Source: Bradyrhizobium sp. SK17
Lineage (GTDB): Bacteria; Pseudomonadota; Alphaproteobacteria; Rhizobiales; Xanthobacteraceae
Length of the DNA: 64,000 bases
Direction of reading: 5' to 3'
Assembly: GCF_002831585.1 (NCBI RefSeq)
Contig: NZ_CP025113.1
Span: 6,835,001-6,899,000, forward strand
Below the pieces are notes generated by a model that worked only from the letters and a program-made list of their open reading frames with translations, ran no database searches and was not told the origin of the DNA. Made by a program: the position numbers and the translations under genes. Below, piece by piece: positions 8,503 to 18,082 of the stretch (positions within the stretch are counted from its first letter, which is position 1; each line of letters opens with the position of its first letter).

Positions 8503-8833
8503 GCAACAGGCCCTGTCTTGTCTCGCAGCCGACCGTTGCAGCCAGCCGAAAAGCCGAGGGAACAAGCGGCCTTGCGAGCCGCACGACAGCGTTCCATTAC
8601 CCAGAAAACCCGGGCTAAGGCAAGGCCTTGCGCCGGCAGGCTAGCAAGGCCTACCACAGACTGCCCGGTCCAAGCCGAAGGTGGCATCTGCTTCACTCGG
8701 CAGGAATCCTGGAATGAGGCATAAGGATATCGCGGCATCATCTTGTCGTTCCGCCCGGACCGTGCCATGTCCCTGCCGAATACGATGACCAACCAATGAA
8801 ACAATCCAGACACACAGCCCGACACGGCGGTAA
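8503..8833. other. 331-base divergent intergenic region
   Basis: Lies between the oxidoreductase (minus) and the Wzy-like gene (plus), so it should carry two promoters. I see a perfect palindrome GCAAGGCCTTGC at 8620-8631 and a second GCAAGGCC at 8644-8651, 24 bases apart. No clear sigma-70 boxes or small gene were recognised. Confidence 0.4.
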
Positions 8834-10195
8834 ATGAGGATGAACGATCGCGCTGTTCAGCTGGTGCCCGGTTTCGGGTGGCCCCAGGCCAGACTTGCCG
8901 TGCTCGCCTATGCGCACTTAATGGTTTGCGCCGCTTCGTTGTACTTCATCACGGCCGTCGATTCGTTCCCGGGCGTCCTCAGTTCCGACCAGTCGCACCT
9001 TGCCACGGCAATCCTGAATGTAGTGGCGTTCAGCCCGGTCGTACTCCTGTTCGCGATCGGACGCTTCAGCTTTGGCTACCTGGTCGGCTTTTACTTTTAC
9101 ATCCTGGTCCTGGGGTATCTCTGGCTGATCGAATTTTCGCTGCTTGATTACGATCACCGCCTGGCGCTGACCTCGATCGTGCTTTCGGCCCTGGCATTCC
9201 TCACACCCGCGCTGTTCATCACCGCACCGGTGCGGCAGGCCGTCGTGATACCGGCACGCAGCTTCCACAAGCTGCCTTCCGTCATCCTGATTGCCTCGGC
9301 CGCGATCATCGGCATCGGCTCTCTCTACAACCTCAAGCTGGTCGACCTCACCGAGATGTACAAATATCGCGCTGAGGTGGCGTTGCCTGTCTACCTCCGA
9401 TACGCGGTCTGGATCTTCTCAAGCGCTCTGTTGCCGTTCGCCTTTGCCTGCTTCGTCGTCAGCAAACGGATCATTCAGGCGGGGGTCGCGCTATTTCTGA
9501 TGCTGCTTTTCTATCCGATCATGCTGACCAAGATGGCGCTGTTCGCTCCAGTCTGGCTGCTGTTTCTCGCACTCGTCAGCAAGTTGGTCGAGGCCCGCAG
9601 AGCAACGATCCTCTCGTTCTTCCTGCCTGTGTTCGTTGGTGTCGTCTGTGCGCTGCTGTACAAAGCCGGCCTGATTCCACTCAAGCCCGGAATGGTGTAT
9701 TTCGGCATCGTCAACAACAGGATGATTGCAATCCCGTCGCTTGCCCTCGAAGTCTACAACAACTACTTCTCGGGGCATCCTCTGACCCACTTCTGTCAGA
9801 TCAACGTCGTGAAGTTTGTGGTTGCATGCCCCTACGACGAGCCCATTTGGGCCGTCATGGCCAAGGCCTACGAGCTCGGCGCCTTCAACGCGTCATTGTT
9901 CGCGACCGAAGGAGTTGCATCGGTCGGTCTCGTGCTCGCACCGGTGTCCGCGCTGGTTTGCGGCCTGATCATCGCTCTCGGCAACCGCCTGTCTTCCGGA
10001 CTCCCGCCACGATTCGTGCTGCTATCCACCGGGATCCTGCCCCAGGTTCTGCTCAACGTACCGCTCTCGACGGCCTTGCTGACGAATGGCGTCGGGCTGC
10101 TATTCCTGCTCTGGTATGTCGCGCCGCGGTCTGCCTTCGAGCACAATGCAGCAACCTACAGGTCGCCGACTAATTCCCCAACCAACCTCGATTAG
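8834..10195 (+). CDS. Polytopic membrane protein, candidate O-antigen/polysaccharide polymerase (Wzy-like)
   Basis: A 453-residue protein with roughly 11-12 predicted transmembrane segments spread along the whole length (for example VVAFSPVVLLFAIG, FYFYILVLGYLWLIEF, IILIASAAIIGIGSL-type stretches, LLFLLWYVAP). A hydrophilic loop around residues 290-350 is a typical Wzy feature. It has no cofactor or transporter motif. Position inside the glycan locus and topology suggest a polymerase, but Wzy proteins share little sequence and ligases (WaaL) look alike, so function is inferred. It is the only plus-strand gene in the core of the locus. ATG at 8840 is an equally possible start. Confidence 0.6.
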   Translation: MRMNDRAVQLVPGFGWPQARLAVLAYAHLMVCAASLYFITAVDSFPGVLSSDQSHLATAILNVVAFSPVVLLFAIGRFSFGYLVGFYFYILVLGYLWLIEFSLLDYDHRLALTSIVLSALAFLTPALFITAPVRQAVVIPARSFHKLPSVILIASAAIIGIGSLYNLKLVDLTEMYKYRAEVALPVYLRYAVWIFSSALLPFAFACFVVSKRIIQAGVALFLMLLFYPIMLTKMALFAPVWLLFLALVSKLVEARRATILSFFLPVFVGVVCALLYKAGLIPLKPGMVYFGIVNNRMIAIPSLALEVYNNYFSGHPLTHFCQINVVKFVVACPYDEPIWAVMAKAYELGAFNASLFATEGVASVGLVLAPVSALVCGLIIALGNRLSSGLPPRFVLLSTGILPQVLLNVPLSTALLTNGVGLLFLLWYVAPRSAFEHNAATYRSPTNSPTNLD

Positions 10196-10318
10196 ATCAC
10201 GACGTTGAATCCCGCCAGATGATGAGCAATCAAATGCCTCCCGCGGAGTTGCCGCGGAGAAAGAATCATAACGCTTTCCGGGAAGAAACATCGTTGCGTA
10301 GACGAGTGCTTGCATCGC

Positions 10319-13066
10319 CTATGGGAAAGGTTTTCTGACCACGCGTTCACGAACGTCTCGCAATCGCAGTCGCGCGGCAGAGGGAAGCGAACGCCAAACT
10401 CGCCGAAGGACTTTGTAAGTAATCGATTCGTGAGCCAATCGAACACGAATAGAAGACGCACTTGCCGTCACGGAAGAGGCATTGAACCTCGAGCCCTGAT
10501 TGCTTTCCGGACGCGCTTGGTAGAAGAGAAGGTGGGTCTCTTCCGAGTTACCAACCGCGCAATGTACGGCCGCATAAAATGGAGCCGAGACAGCCGCCCA
10601 ATTGAAAGAGCGTTCGAAATAGTCAAGTGCGTTCACACCGCAGCTTTGCCGAAAGCTGTCGTCACACAATTTTGAGACGGCTTCGACCAGCTTCGTTTCA
10701 CTATTGAAATCAACGACCAGTCCGGACTTTGCGCTTACGACCACCTCAGTCACGAAGTTTGTCGCATTCGCGAGAATGGGCAAACCAGCCGACATGTATT
10801 GACTAAGTTTGTTGGGCGAACAGTTAGCATAGTTGGCGCCGGCGGGTGTATACGGCACTAAACCTACGTCTCCGTCCGCTTCTGCCGCAGCGATCAACAG
10901 CTCCGTGGGCACAGCCGGCGGAAACATCACCCGAAACTCGCATAATCCAAGGCTCCGAGCCAATTCGATCATTTGCTGCCTAAACGTGTTATCCGGCCCT
11001 CGTAGCACCAAGACTGCACGGGAATCGACCCTGGTCCAGTTGCGGATCAGTTGCTCAAGTCCTCGGTAAGGGGCGAAGTTGCCTTGGAACAAAAACCGGA
11101 CGTCCCGCTGCGCGCTAGCGCGCGTCGTTGGCCGTGTGCCGCTAAGCGACCTGCTAAACGTCGGCGTGCAGTTCGGTACCGAGTAAAATTGTGTGCCGAA
11201 CTCTCTAGTCAGCAAGCGCGCTAAAGGTGAAGAAACTGTTCCGTGATGATCAGCAAACCGAACAAGTCGGTCCTCTAGCTGTCGCCAAAACACTCTGGCG
11301 AATTCGCCTTGATCAGGGTCGGCCTCGGGCCAATATTCCAAAGCCTCATAAATCACTGGCACGCCCAACAGCCCCTTAGCAATCAAGGCCGGCAGTAGAC
11401 TCGGGAAATTGATAGCAACCAAGGCATGAACGCCCTCCACTCGTGAGATAGCGTCGACCAAGGTCAAGGCGGAGCTTAAGATGTAGCTCAAGTACCAACG
11501 GAAGTTTTCCGCGTATGGCGAGCGCTGCGGCATTCCGAATATCTGGAACAAACTAACATCGCTGCCATTTAACGCTTCGGCCAGAAAGTAAAGTTCCCGC
11601 ACCGCACGACTGGCGCCCTCGTTAGGCGCGACTTGGGCGATATAAGGAGCGAGGCAGCCAGGAGCCCACTGTTTACGGGGCACATGAACAATCACCTCGC
11701 TTTTTGGACCCTTCCTGATAGCAACTTCCGATCCAGCCTCATTGATTCCAAGATGATGGATCAGCACGCCGTCTGGAGCACCCATTGCGTACCACGTGTC
11801 GCGCCGCGGATCGGCGCCGAAATCATGGCACTGCAACAGCACAACGTTTCTGGACGGCTGCTCGCTGACCAGAACCGGCTTCCGCCTACGCCCCTTGGAG
11901 TCGAGAACGAAAAGCAACCCCGCATCAAATTCTTCTACGAAGGTCTCTATCCAATTTCTCTTATCAAGCAACACCTCCTCGAAGGCTGCAGCAGCCATGC
12001 GATTTCTTCTACAGGAATCGAGGGTAAGATCGATCCCTTCATCGAGGTTCGAATAATCTTCCGCCAACTCAAAATAGTGCCGACCAGAAATCATACGCTC
12101 AGTGTAAGTCCCTGGAAACAAAATCTGAATGGCACCCACCGAAATCGCCTCGAAATGCCTGGGCGAAATCATGAAATAACCCACTCGACCCTCGAGCGGA
12201 CTGAGCTCTGCCAAGTAGGCCTCTGCATAAGTTCGGGAGCCATCGTCGGCACCGAGCTTGCCTTCCACAGCTGCGCAACGCGCGGCTAGAGTGCCGTCGA
12301 CATCGAACAGGCCTGAGCCGCTCTCCACTCCAAGCACACTCTTGCAAGATGCGAGAAAGTCAAACCACGCCTCTCCGCCTACACGATCCTCCCATCGACT
12401 AGAGATGTCGAGCACCAATTCACTACCAGCGAGACGCTGCAGCACTTCTTCGCCAATTTGACGCTTTTGATAACATAGTCTGCCGAAAGATAGGGGCATG
12501 ATAGAGCCGCGATAACCGATATCGATCGGACGCTTTGTCGAGGGATTGAATCGAGAGCGCATCGACGGCGTGACGTAACTCGTCAACATGTGGCGAATGG
12601 TTGTTTCCGGCAATGACGAACCGTAGGTTCTTGCGACCTCATTCTGCGGCATGATTGAGAAGATGCAATCTATGCCCACATCCGAGGCATAGCTTATGAA
12701 CTCCGAGAACCGGAAATGCTCGTCCTGTTTGAGAATGACCTTAGCACCGTCAAAAGTAGCAAGCTTGCCCGATATTGCCTGGTCGAGTGACCGGAGATTA
12801 TCCACGTTATAGGAAACGGTATTGTGGATGACGACGGCCTCAAAGTCGTTTAGGTCTACAACCGGCGGAATCTTCAAGAATCCACTATCAACGCGGTGCT
12901 CAGCCAAATTCAGAACTGAAATTGAAAATGAAGAAAGCCGCTGAAGAAGTGCGATATTCTCTACAATTGAGGGGACATTCCTCGGTTCGTAGTATGCAAC
13001 AAGAAGTACCTTTTCTGGTCGCCTTCCGACCTGTGACATCGAAAGATTTATGTCGATCCCAACCAT
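10319..13066 (-). CDS. Two-domain glycosyltransferase: CgeB-like N-terminal half fused to a GT4 C-terminal half
   Basis: A 915-residue cytoplasmic protein. Residues ~1-440 carry the same ordered motifs as the two stand-alone proteins at 25563-26891 and 27037-28377: KQDEH, RPIDIGYR, LDISSRWEDRVGGEAW, CKSVLGVESGSG and SPRHFEAISVGAI, the last resembling the CgeB/Glyco_trans_1_2 acceptor-nucleotide region. Residues ~450-850 look like a GT4 transferase, with VPVIYEALEYWPEADP in the first lobe, FLFQGNFAPYRGLEQLI at the second-lobe start, and NKLSQYMSAGLPILAN with the usual nucleotide-binding region. Such bifunctional enzymes often add two sugars or build a repeat alone. It is the last gene of the minus-strand cluster and visibly lower in GC than the flanks. 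Confidence 0.78.
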   Translation of the reverse strand: MVGIDINLSMSQVGRRPEKVLLVAYYEPRNVPSIVENIALLQRLSSFSISVLNLAEHRVDSGFLKIPPVVDLNDFEAVVIHNTVSYNVDNLRSLDQAISGKLATFDGAKVILKQDEHFRFSEFISYASDVGIDCIFSIMPQNEVARTYGSSLPETTIRHMLTSYVTPSMRSRFNPSTKRPIDIGYRGSIMPLSFGRLCYQKRQIGEEVLQRLAGSELVLDISSRWEDRVGGEAWFDFLASCKSVLGVESGSGLFDVDGTLAARCAAVEGKLGADDGSRTYAEAYLAELSPLEGRVGYFMISPRHFEAISVGAIQILFPGTYTERMISGRHYFELAEDYSNLDEGIDLTLDSCRRNRMAAAAFEEVLLDKRNWIETFVEEFDAGLLFVLDSKGRRRKPVLVSEQPSRNVVLLQCHDFGADPRRDTWYAMGAPDGVLIHHLGINEAGSEVAIRKGPKSEVIVHVPRKQWAPGCLAPYIAQVAPNEGASRAVRELYFLAEALNGSDVSLFQIFGMPQRSPYAENFRWYLSYILSSALTLVDAISRVEGVHALVAINFPSLLPALIAKGLLGVPVIYEALEYWPEADPDQGEFARVFWRQLEDRLVRFADHHGTVSSPLARLLTREFGTQFYSVPNCTPTFSRSLSGTRPTTRASAQRDVRFLFQGNFAPYRGLEQLIRNWTRVDSRAVLVLRGPDNTFRQQMIELARSLGLCEFRVMFPPAVPTELLIAAAEADGDVGLVPYTPAGANYANCSPNKLSQYMSAGLPILANATNFVTEVVVSAKSGLVVDFNSETKLVEAVSKLCDDSFRQSCGVNALDYFERSFNWAAVSAPFYAAVHCAVGNSEETHLLFYQARPESNQGSRFNASSVTASASSIRVRLAHESITYKVLRRVWRSLPSAARLRLRDVRERVVRKPFP

Positions 13067-13088
13067 TCATCCACTCCGCCGACTACGA

Positions 13089-13772
13089 CTAGTCATCGCT
13101 ATTGACTAGCGACTCCAGTGCAGTTTTCGCCTTTGGACCAATGAATCTTAAGTAAGCGTCGTGCCCATCTTCACTGAGGTGAAGGCCATCATCCAGAAGC
13201 AGCGATTTGAGGGCAATACCTTTCGCGATGAGCTCTTCGAAGTACAATTCCATGTCCTGGAAGAGCACTATGTCACGGAGTTCCGCGGCCAGATCGCGAA
13301 TCGACGCGTTGTAAGCTCTATTGCTTTGCTCGAACGTGATTGTCGTATTCGGAATAATGTCAGAACCGCGCAAGGTAGGGTGGTTCGTATTAAGCAGAAT
13401 CTTTTTTGCGCCAAAAGTGCGGCTTCGATTGATGATCTCACGCAAATTGGCTTTAAATGCTTCCAGGCTAACGCGCGGATTACCTTTGTCAGTCAACCAA
13501 TAATTGCAGTCGTTTAGTCCAAACTGTACAACGATCATGTCCACACCCTGGCTCTGCACGTGATACGGCATATCTTCGAGTGCTTGCCGCGTGGTTCTGC
13601 CGTTGACGGACGCATTTGTAACAACAAGTTTGGCACTGACACTGCGGTGCGTATCTAGCTCTTCGGCAAGGCGAGTGACCCAACCTCGATAAATAGAAAC
13701 ACCTTGGCCGACGCAGATCGAGTCTCCAAAGAAAGTCACTCGAACAAGCTTTTCTGATCCGATCTTTGACAT
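13089..13772 (-). CDS. SGNH/GDSL hydrolase family protein
   Basis: A 227-residue protein of the SGNH fold. Block I is TFFGDSICVGQG with the nucleophile Ser18, block II has the oxyanion glycine in SVNGRTT, block III is QFGLNDCNY with Asn87, and block V is DGLHLSEDGH with the catalytic Asp and His. No signal peptide or membrane helix is evident, so it acts in the cytoplasm or on a precursor. In glycan loci such proteins remove or add O-acetyl groups (inference). ATG at 13772 is preferred over the GTG two codons earlier. It sits between the formyltransferase and the 915-aa glycosyltransferase. Confidence 0.82.
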   Translation of the reverse strand: MSKIGSEKLVRVTFFGDSICVGQGVSIYRGWVTRLAEELDTHRSVSAKLVVTNASVNGRTTRQALEDMPYHVQSQGVDMIVVQFGLNDCNYWLTDKGNPRVSLEAFKANLREIINRSRTFGAKKILLNTNHPTLRGSDIIPNTTITFEQSNRAYNASIRDLAAELRDIVLFQDMELYFEELIAKGIALKSLLLDDGLHLSEDGHDAYLRFIGPKAKTALESLVNSDD

Positions 13773-13839
13773 ATCCACGAACTATTCCTCAAAGCACACG
13801 TTGAATTCCAGGCGATAGAAGACAGGCTACTTTTCTGCG

Positions 13840-14634
13840 CTACTGGATTTCCTCTACAGAAAAGACAACTTGGCGAAGATCCAAGAGACCACTCTGTGGT
13901 ACCAGATAGGTCTTCCCCTTCGCAGTCAGTTGGAACGCCATGTTGTGAGGCGGGTAGAACAGAGCGCGCGCGTAAAGGCTAAGCTGATCCGGATCACGGA
14001 TCGCGGTAACATCTAGAATTTCCTTCAGTGAGTTTCTTCCGTAGAATTTTGGCTCGACGTCAGCAGAAAGAGGCCTTCGGGGAATAGGCCGACCGCTTCT
14101 CAACGTGGCCATCAGTTGCTCGAACGCGTTAATGGCTGCGTGAATAGTCTTCCGATGAAGCGAGAGAGCCGTGTCGCCGTCGCCAATGGCCGTCACGGCC
14201 TCAAATGCGATGGCGCCGCTGTCGACCTTCTCCTCCATCCAGTGGATCGTCGAGTAGTAGGCGCCATCACCGTTAAGGATTGCGTGAGAGATAGAATTGT
14301 AACCCTGATAATGTGGAAGGCGAGCATTATGGAGATTGTATGCATCTCCATTGACAGCCTCAAGTATGTCCGGTGAGATAATCCAGTTATGTTGGATCGA
14401 AATTAGAAGACTTACTTCCTCTTCCCGGATCGCCGAAACAATCTGTTCCGTCCGCCGCCGGTCATTCGCGAGAAACCTAGGCGCAAATCCTAGCTCACGC
14501 TCAGCACGAACCCGTGTGTCAACGTCCGTCACCAGAACTGCGAGCTCGAAAGCTTCACGGTTTTCACGTCGAGCAAGGATTTCCATAGCTTTCCAAGCGA
14601 TCTGCCGCTGGCCAAGAAAAATTAGTTTCCGCAT
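13840..14634 (-). CDS. Formyltransferase family protein, probable amino-sugar N-formyltransferase
   Basis: A 264-residue member of the methionyl-tRNA formyltransferase superfamily using N10-formyl-tetrahydrofolate. The catalytic set is present: Asn100 and His102 in NLHNARLPHYQGYN and Asp138 in EEKVDSGAI. The long tRNA-binding domain of Fmt is absent, and the C-terminal ~70 residues look like the short module seen in sugar formyltransferases. Location between Wzt/methyltransferase and glycosyltransferase genes supports formylation of a 3- or 4-amino sugar in the glycan, comparable to the WbmZ-type terminal modification in Bordetella O-antigen (recalled, not searched). Start ATG at 14634. Confidence 0.8.
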   Translation of the reverse strand: MRKLIFLGQRQIAWKAMEILARRENREAFELAVLVTDVDTRVRAERELGFAPRFLANDRRRTEQIVSAIREEEVSLLISIQHNWIISPDILEAVNGDAYNLHNARLPHYQGYNSISHAILNGDGAYYSTIHWMEEKVDSGAIAFEAVTAIGDGDTALSLHRKTIHAAINAFEQLMATLRSGRPIPRRPLSADVEPKFYGRNSLKEILDVTAIRDPDQLSLYARALFYPPHNMAFQLTAKGKTYLVPQSGLLDLRQVVFSVEEIQ

Positions 14635-14687
14635 GCGTTACACTCAACTTATCTACTGGAATTGATAGATACCAAGGACAGCCATCG

Positions 14688-15602
14688 CTACCTCGCCTGA
14701 AATACGCCAATAAACTCGGCTGGGCGGATTAATGTCTGCGCTATCTCAGCAAACACGTTCGGGTGCTTATCGCGAAGTGTGATCAACGCGTCCACCTGCT
14801 CCTCCAAAGTCAATACAAGTCCTTTACTTAGACTTTCCAGAGCCTCCGCCTGAGGTGCATTGCTTTCCACGGCAGCCTTCGCCATTGGTACAAGAACGTC
14901 GCGCAGAGGCGCCTTGAGGGAGGGCGCTGGCGTCAAAATCTGACTAGCTACGTAGAACGATTTAGCCGCGTATTCGAAACCGAGGCATTTAAACTCGAAG
15001 CACTTCTCGAAATAAAGGCGCAGCGAGTCGCGAGTAAAAGAGCGAACGTGCATATAAGCGTAAAGGTCATTGGCCACATACGAAGATAGATCTTCGTTAT
15101 TCGGTACACGCACGATAAGCACACCGCCAGGCTTTAGCACGCGTGCAATCTGCGCTACCGATGCGTCCAAATCCAGAAGATGCTCAAGCACATCGCAAAC
15201 GACGACACCGTCAAAATAGTTATCGACGTAGGGCATTTCTGCGAGTTTAGCGAGCGCGACTGTTAGACCTCGCTTCAGAGCCAATTGTAGATACTCAAGC
15301 GCAACGTCAACGCCGTAACGATCATAGTTCGGCACGTTCTTTAGCAGATTACCGGTGCCCACACCCGCATCGAGAATACGCGCTCCGTCTGGAAGGTAAC
15401 GCTGTATCAAACCAAGGGTAACTGCCTCGGAATCTTGTATTTGGTCGTCGACCATGAAAGGGGAATGATGCGTGGAAGCCAAATGCTCGAGATGGTCATG
15501 GGCGATCTTTGCATAGTTTGCGACATATTCATCGCTCTCGGAGAAGACGGGAATCCCCTCGACAGTACGAATCGGAGCCCGAGCATAGGCGGCCTTACTC
15601 AT
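14688..15602 (-). CDS. Class I SAM-dependent methyltransferase
   Basis: A 304-residue methyltransferase. Motif I is ILDAGVGTGNLLKNV (~85-100), the acidic strand-2 residue is in YGVDVALEYL, and post-motif sequences are FDGVVVCDVLEHLLDLD and VLKPGGVLIVRVPN, all typical of Methyltransf_11. The ATG at 15602 shares one base with the stop of wzt (TGATG), so translation is coupled to the exporter ATPase. Methyltransferases next to a Wzt with a C-terminal domain commonly cap the non-reducing end and set chain length; that role is inferred. About 100 C-terminal residues after the fold are of unknown use. Confidence 0.87.
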   Translation of the reverse strand: MSKAAYARAPIRTVEGIPVFSESDEYVANYAKIAHDHLEHLASTHHSPFMVDDQIQDSEAVTLGLIQRYLPDGARILDAGVGTGNLLKNVPNYDRYGVDVALEYLQLALKRGLTVALAKLAEMPYVDNYFDGVVVCDVLEHLLDLDASVAQIARVLKPGGVLIVRVPNNEDLSSYVANDLYAYMHVRSFTRDSLRLYFEKCFEFKCLGFEYAAKSFYVASQILTPAPSLKAPLRDVLVPMAKAAVESNAPQAEALESLSKGLVLTLEEQVDALITLRDKHPNVFAEIAQTLIRPAEFIGVFQAR

Positions 15603-17095
15603 CACGAAGCCCTCACATCAACGCAGGTCCATTCAGAAGAATGCAAAAAGGCGGCACCAACCGCACTAATCGATTCCGGCAACACTACGTCTAGGTTAAA
15701 ACTGCGACTGAGAAGGTCGAAACGTTTACCTTCGTTCATTCGCTCAATTCCAACATGTTCGGTTACGCTTATCCCTACAGTGTATTCACCGGGCCCAATT
15801 TGGCAGGGATTCAGAACGACCGACACCTGCCGTCGGTCTCCCCCTTTTGCGCTAAATTCATCTGGCGGACTGAACAAGCGCGTGGCGCAGTTTCCCATGT
15901 GATCGTGAATGGCCACTCCGTAGCAGCATCTGTAACTACCGTCTTTCAGGACTTCGAGGTCGATCACAAACCGAGCGGGACGCAAGCAGATGAACTTATT
16001 TGTTGAGCCCACCTCAGTCTGCAAATCGAGGCCGACAATTCTAAGCGAGGTTTCATCAACCCACCGCGACAGTCCGCCCGGTGCAAGATGCCGCAGAGCC
16101 GCCGGCGCCGGATGTGGAAATTGAGGCATAGCGTCGTGCGGCACAAACGAAGGCACCTGCATCCGCCTAGAGTCGAAGCTCTGCGCCACAAAACGGGTCC
16201 CAGTCAATTCGCCGGTCGTTGGATTATCTTCGGACAGCTCACGGTGCCCCACGACATTTTCTGTGGCGACGACGGACGACGTGAGTCGCTCTGCCTTGTT
16301 TAGCTTCTCCACAGTCTTGTTTAAGTACTCTTCATAGGCTTTGACGACCAGAAACGCGCTGTCCTCCATTCGGATTTCACCCTGGTCTAGCCAGATTGCA
16401 CGGTCGCAGAGCTCCAATATCTGACTCATCGAATGCGAAACGAGAAGCATCGTGCAACCGTTGCCAATAAGCTTATCAACGCGCTTCTTTGACTTCGCTA
16501 CGAAGTATGCATCGCCGGCCCCAAGGACTTCATCAATGATGAGTATCTCAGGACGTATCGCGGTCGCAGTCGCGAACATCAGCCTAGCCTGCATTCCCAG
16601 AGAATAGGTCTTAAACGGCTGATCAATGAATTCGCTCAATTCACAAAACTCGATGATTCCTTCGACCGCCGTCTGATGCTCTGCTCGCTCCAGCCCATTG
16701 TAGTGCAATGAGGCATCGATATTCTCCCGTCCCGTAAATTCTGGGTGAAAACCAATACCAACATTCATCAGAGCCTGCACTCGTCCAACCACCTCGACAA
16801 CGCCAGACGTCGGAGAAAAATTGCCACAGATCAACTTCAGAAGCGTTGTCTTCCCAGAACCGTTACGACCGATTATTCCGATCCGCTGCCCCTTCTGAAC
16901 CTTCCAATCTATGTGCGCGAGTGCACTGAACTCTTTCGCTGCGGTTCGCGGTCTAAATCCGTAACGATGAAGCTGCAGCGCCTCTATCAACTGATCTTTC
17001 TGGCTGCCATGAAGTCGATAGATCTTCGAGACATTCTTAAACCAGATCGCCACTTCGCTAGATTTTGTCATCTTCGAGTCTTCATGCATAGTCAT
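15602..17095 (-). CDS. wzt: Polysaccharide ABC exporter ATP-binding protein with C-terminal substrate-recognition domain (Wzt)
   Basis: A 497-residue ATPase. Walker A GRNGSGKT (76-83), signature YSLGMQARL (~164-172), Walker B ILIIDE (184-189) and the SHSM switch all match the Wzt/TagH family. The ATPase core ends near residue 260; after a ~70-residue linker, residues ~330-490 form an extra domain rich in beta strands, consistent with the Wzt_C domain that recognises the capped end of an O-antigen chain (as in E. coli O8/O9a). It overlaps wzm by 14 bases and is followed by a methyltransferase and a formyltransferase, candidates for the cap. Start ATG 17095. Confidence 0.93.
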   Translation of the reverse strand: MTMHEDSKMTKSSEVAIWFKNVSKIYRLHGSQKDQLIEALQLHRYGFRPRTAAKEFSALAHIDWKVQKGQRIGIIGRNGSGKTTLLKLICGNFSPTSGVVEVVGRVQALMNVGIGFHPEFTGRENIDASLHYNGLERAEHQTAVEGIIEFCELSEFIDQPFKTYSLGMQARLMFATATAIRPEILIIDEVLGAGDAYFVAKSKKRVDKLIGNGCTMLLVSHSMSQILELCDRAIWLDQGEIRMEDSAFLVVKAYEEYLNKTVEKLNKAERLTSSVVATENVVGHRELSEDNPTTGELTGTRFVAQSFDSRRMQVPSFVPHDAMPQFPHPAPAALRHLAPGGLSRWVDETSLRIVGLDLQTEVGSTNKFICLRPARFVIDLEVLKDGSYRCCYGVAIHDHMGNCATRLFSPPDEFSAKGGDRRQVSVVLNPCQIGPGEYTVGISVTEHVGIERMNEGKRFDLLSRSFNLDVVLPESISAVGAAFLHSSEWTCVDVRAS

Positions 17096-17957
17096 AGAAC
17101 ACGTTCTTAATTCGCTGGAATATCCAGAATCCTCCCAAGAAGCTTGTTAGAGCCATTCCGAAAACAACAGCCAGATAGCCTGGCAAGGGAAACTCTCCGT
17201 AGCAAATCAGGGCTTGAAAGCAGAACACGAAATAGGACATCGGGTTGAGGTAAATAATGAACTTCATTGCGCTCGGTACCATCTCTGGTGTGTAGGCGAA
17301 CGGACTAAGTACGAACAACACCATAAGAACCAAACCCAATCCATGCTGAATGTCACGAACGACGAGCGAGACAAGTGAAAGGATCCAGCCGATACCGCCA
17401 ACGAACATCAATAGCGATCCCCATAGCACGGGGACGAGGAGCACCGACTTCCAATTCACTCCGCCAAAAATTGCTCCACTCAACAGTGTTACAGTAAGCG
17501 CCACTAAGCTAGAGACTTGCGCACTTAGCACTGCCCGGATGGGTATCAGCTCGGCAGGAAACACTGTGTTTAGCAAAAGGGCCCGATTTGCCGAAAGCGA
17601 CGATGTAGCGCTAGTCAATGCTTCGTTGAATGCCATCAACGGCACCATGCCTGAGAATAGAAGGATGACGTAACTCTCGCGAGACAGATTTTGTGGCTGG
17701 ACTTTGAAGATGAACGCATAGAGGCCAGCATAGATCGCAAGTTGCATGACCGGAAATACTGCGACCCAGGCAACGCCCAATATTGACCCACCGTATCTCT
17801 GACGCACATCACTTACTACGCTGTCGAACAAGCGCATCCGATAACGAAACAGTCGAGCAAGCTTCATCATCAAATCGTTCTGGCCATACATCCATCGCGC
17901 CTTTTTTGAAGGAATCTCAGCGTTCGACTGGCGCGCCACGACCGTGCCCTCTTTCAA
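17082..17957 (-). CDS. wzm: Polysaccharide ABC exporter permease (Wzm, ABC-2 type)
   Basis: A 291-residue inner-membrane protein with an amphipathic N-terminus and six hydrophobic segments (VAWVAVFPVMQLAIYAGLYA, VILLFSGMVPLMAF, LVALTVTLLSGAIFGG, and so on), as in ABC-2 exporters of O-antigen. The conserved LFSGMVP and the last FLNP-type loop (IYLNPMSYFVF) are typical of Wzm. The frame begins with TTG at 17957; a GTG at 17939 or ATG at 17891 could be used instead. It pairs with the overlapping Wzt to move the completed glycan across the inner membrane. Confidence 0.92.
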   Translation of the reverse strand: MKEGTVVARQSNAEIPSKKARWMYGQNDLMMKLARLFRYRMRLFDSVVSDVRQRYGGSILGVAWVAVFPVMQLAIYAGLYAFIFKVQPQNLSRESYVILLFSGMVPLMAFNEALTSATSSLSANRALLLNTVFPAELIPIRAVLSAQVSSLVALTVTLLSGAIFGGVNWKSVLLVPVLWGSLLMFVGGIGWILSLVSLVVRDIQHGLGLVLMVLFVLSPFAYTPEMVPSAMKFIIYLNPMSYFVFCFQALICYGEFPLPGYLAVVFGMALTSFLGGFWIFQRIKNVFYDYA

Positions 17958-18082
17958 GCAACGACTTGTGCCTTATGCCACTCAGAAGTTGTCGCAAATC
18001 TCAACCTTTGGACTGACGGTCACTCACGGAGGTGAGTTAGTTGAGTGCCCTACTTCGCGAACGACGTGAATCGATGATATTC

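Noticed and set aside
18022..18037. ACTCAC-GGAG-GTGAGT hairpin between wzm and the WbpA-like gene as a terminator
   Set aside because: Short 6-base stem without a U-run on the minus strand; termination here would also split a probable operon. Left as unproven.
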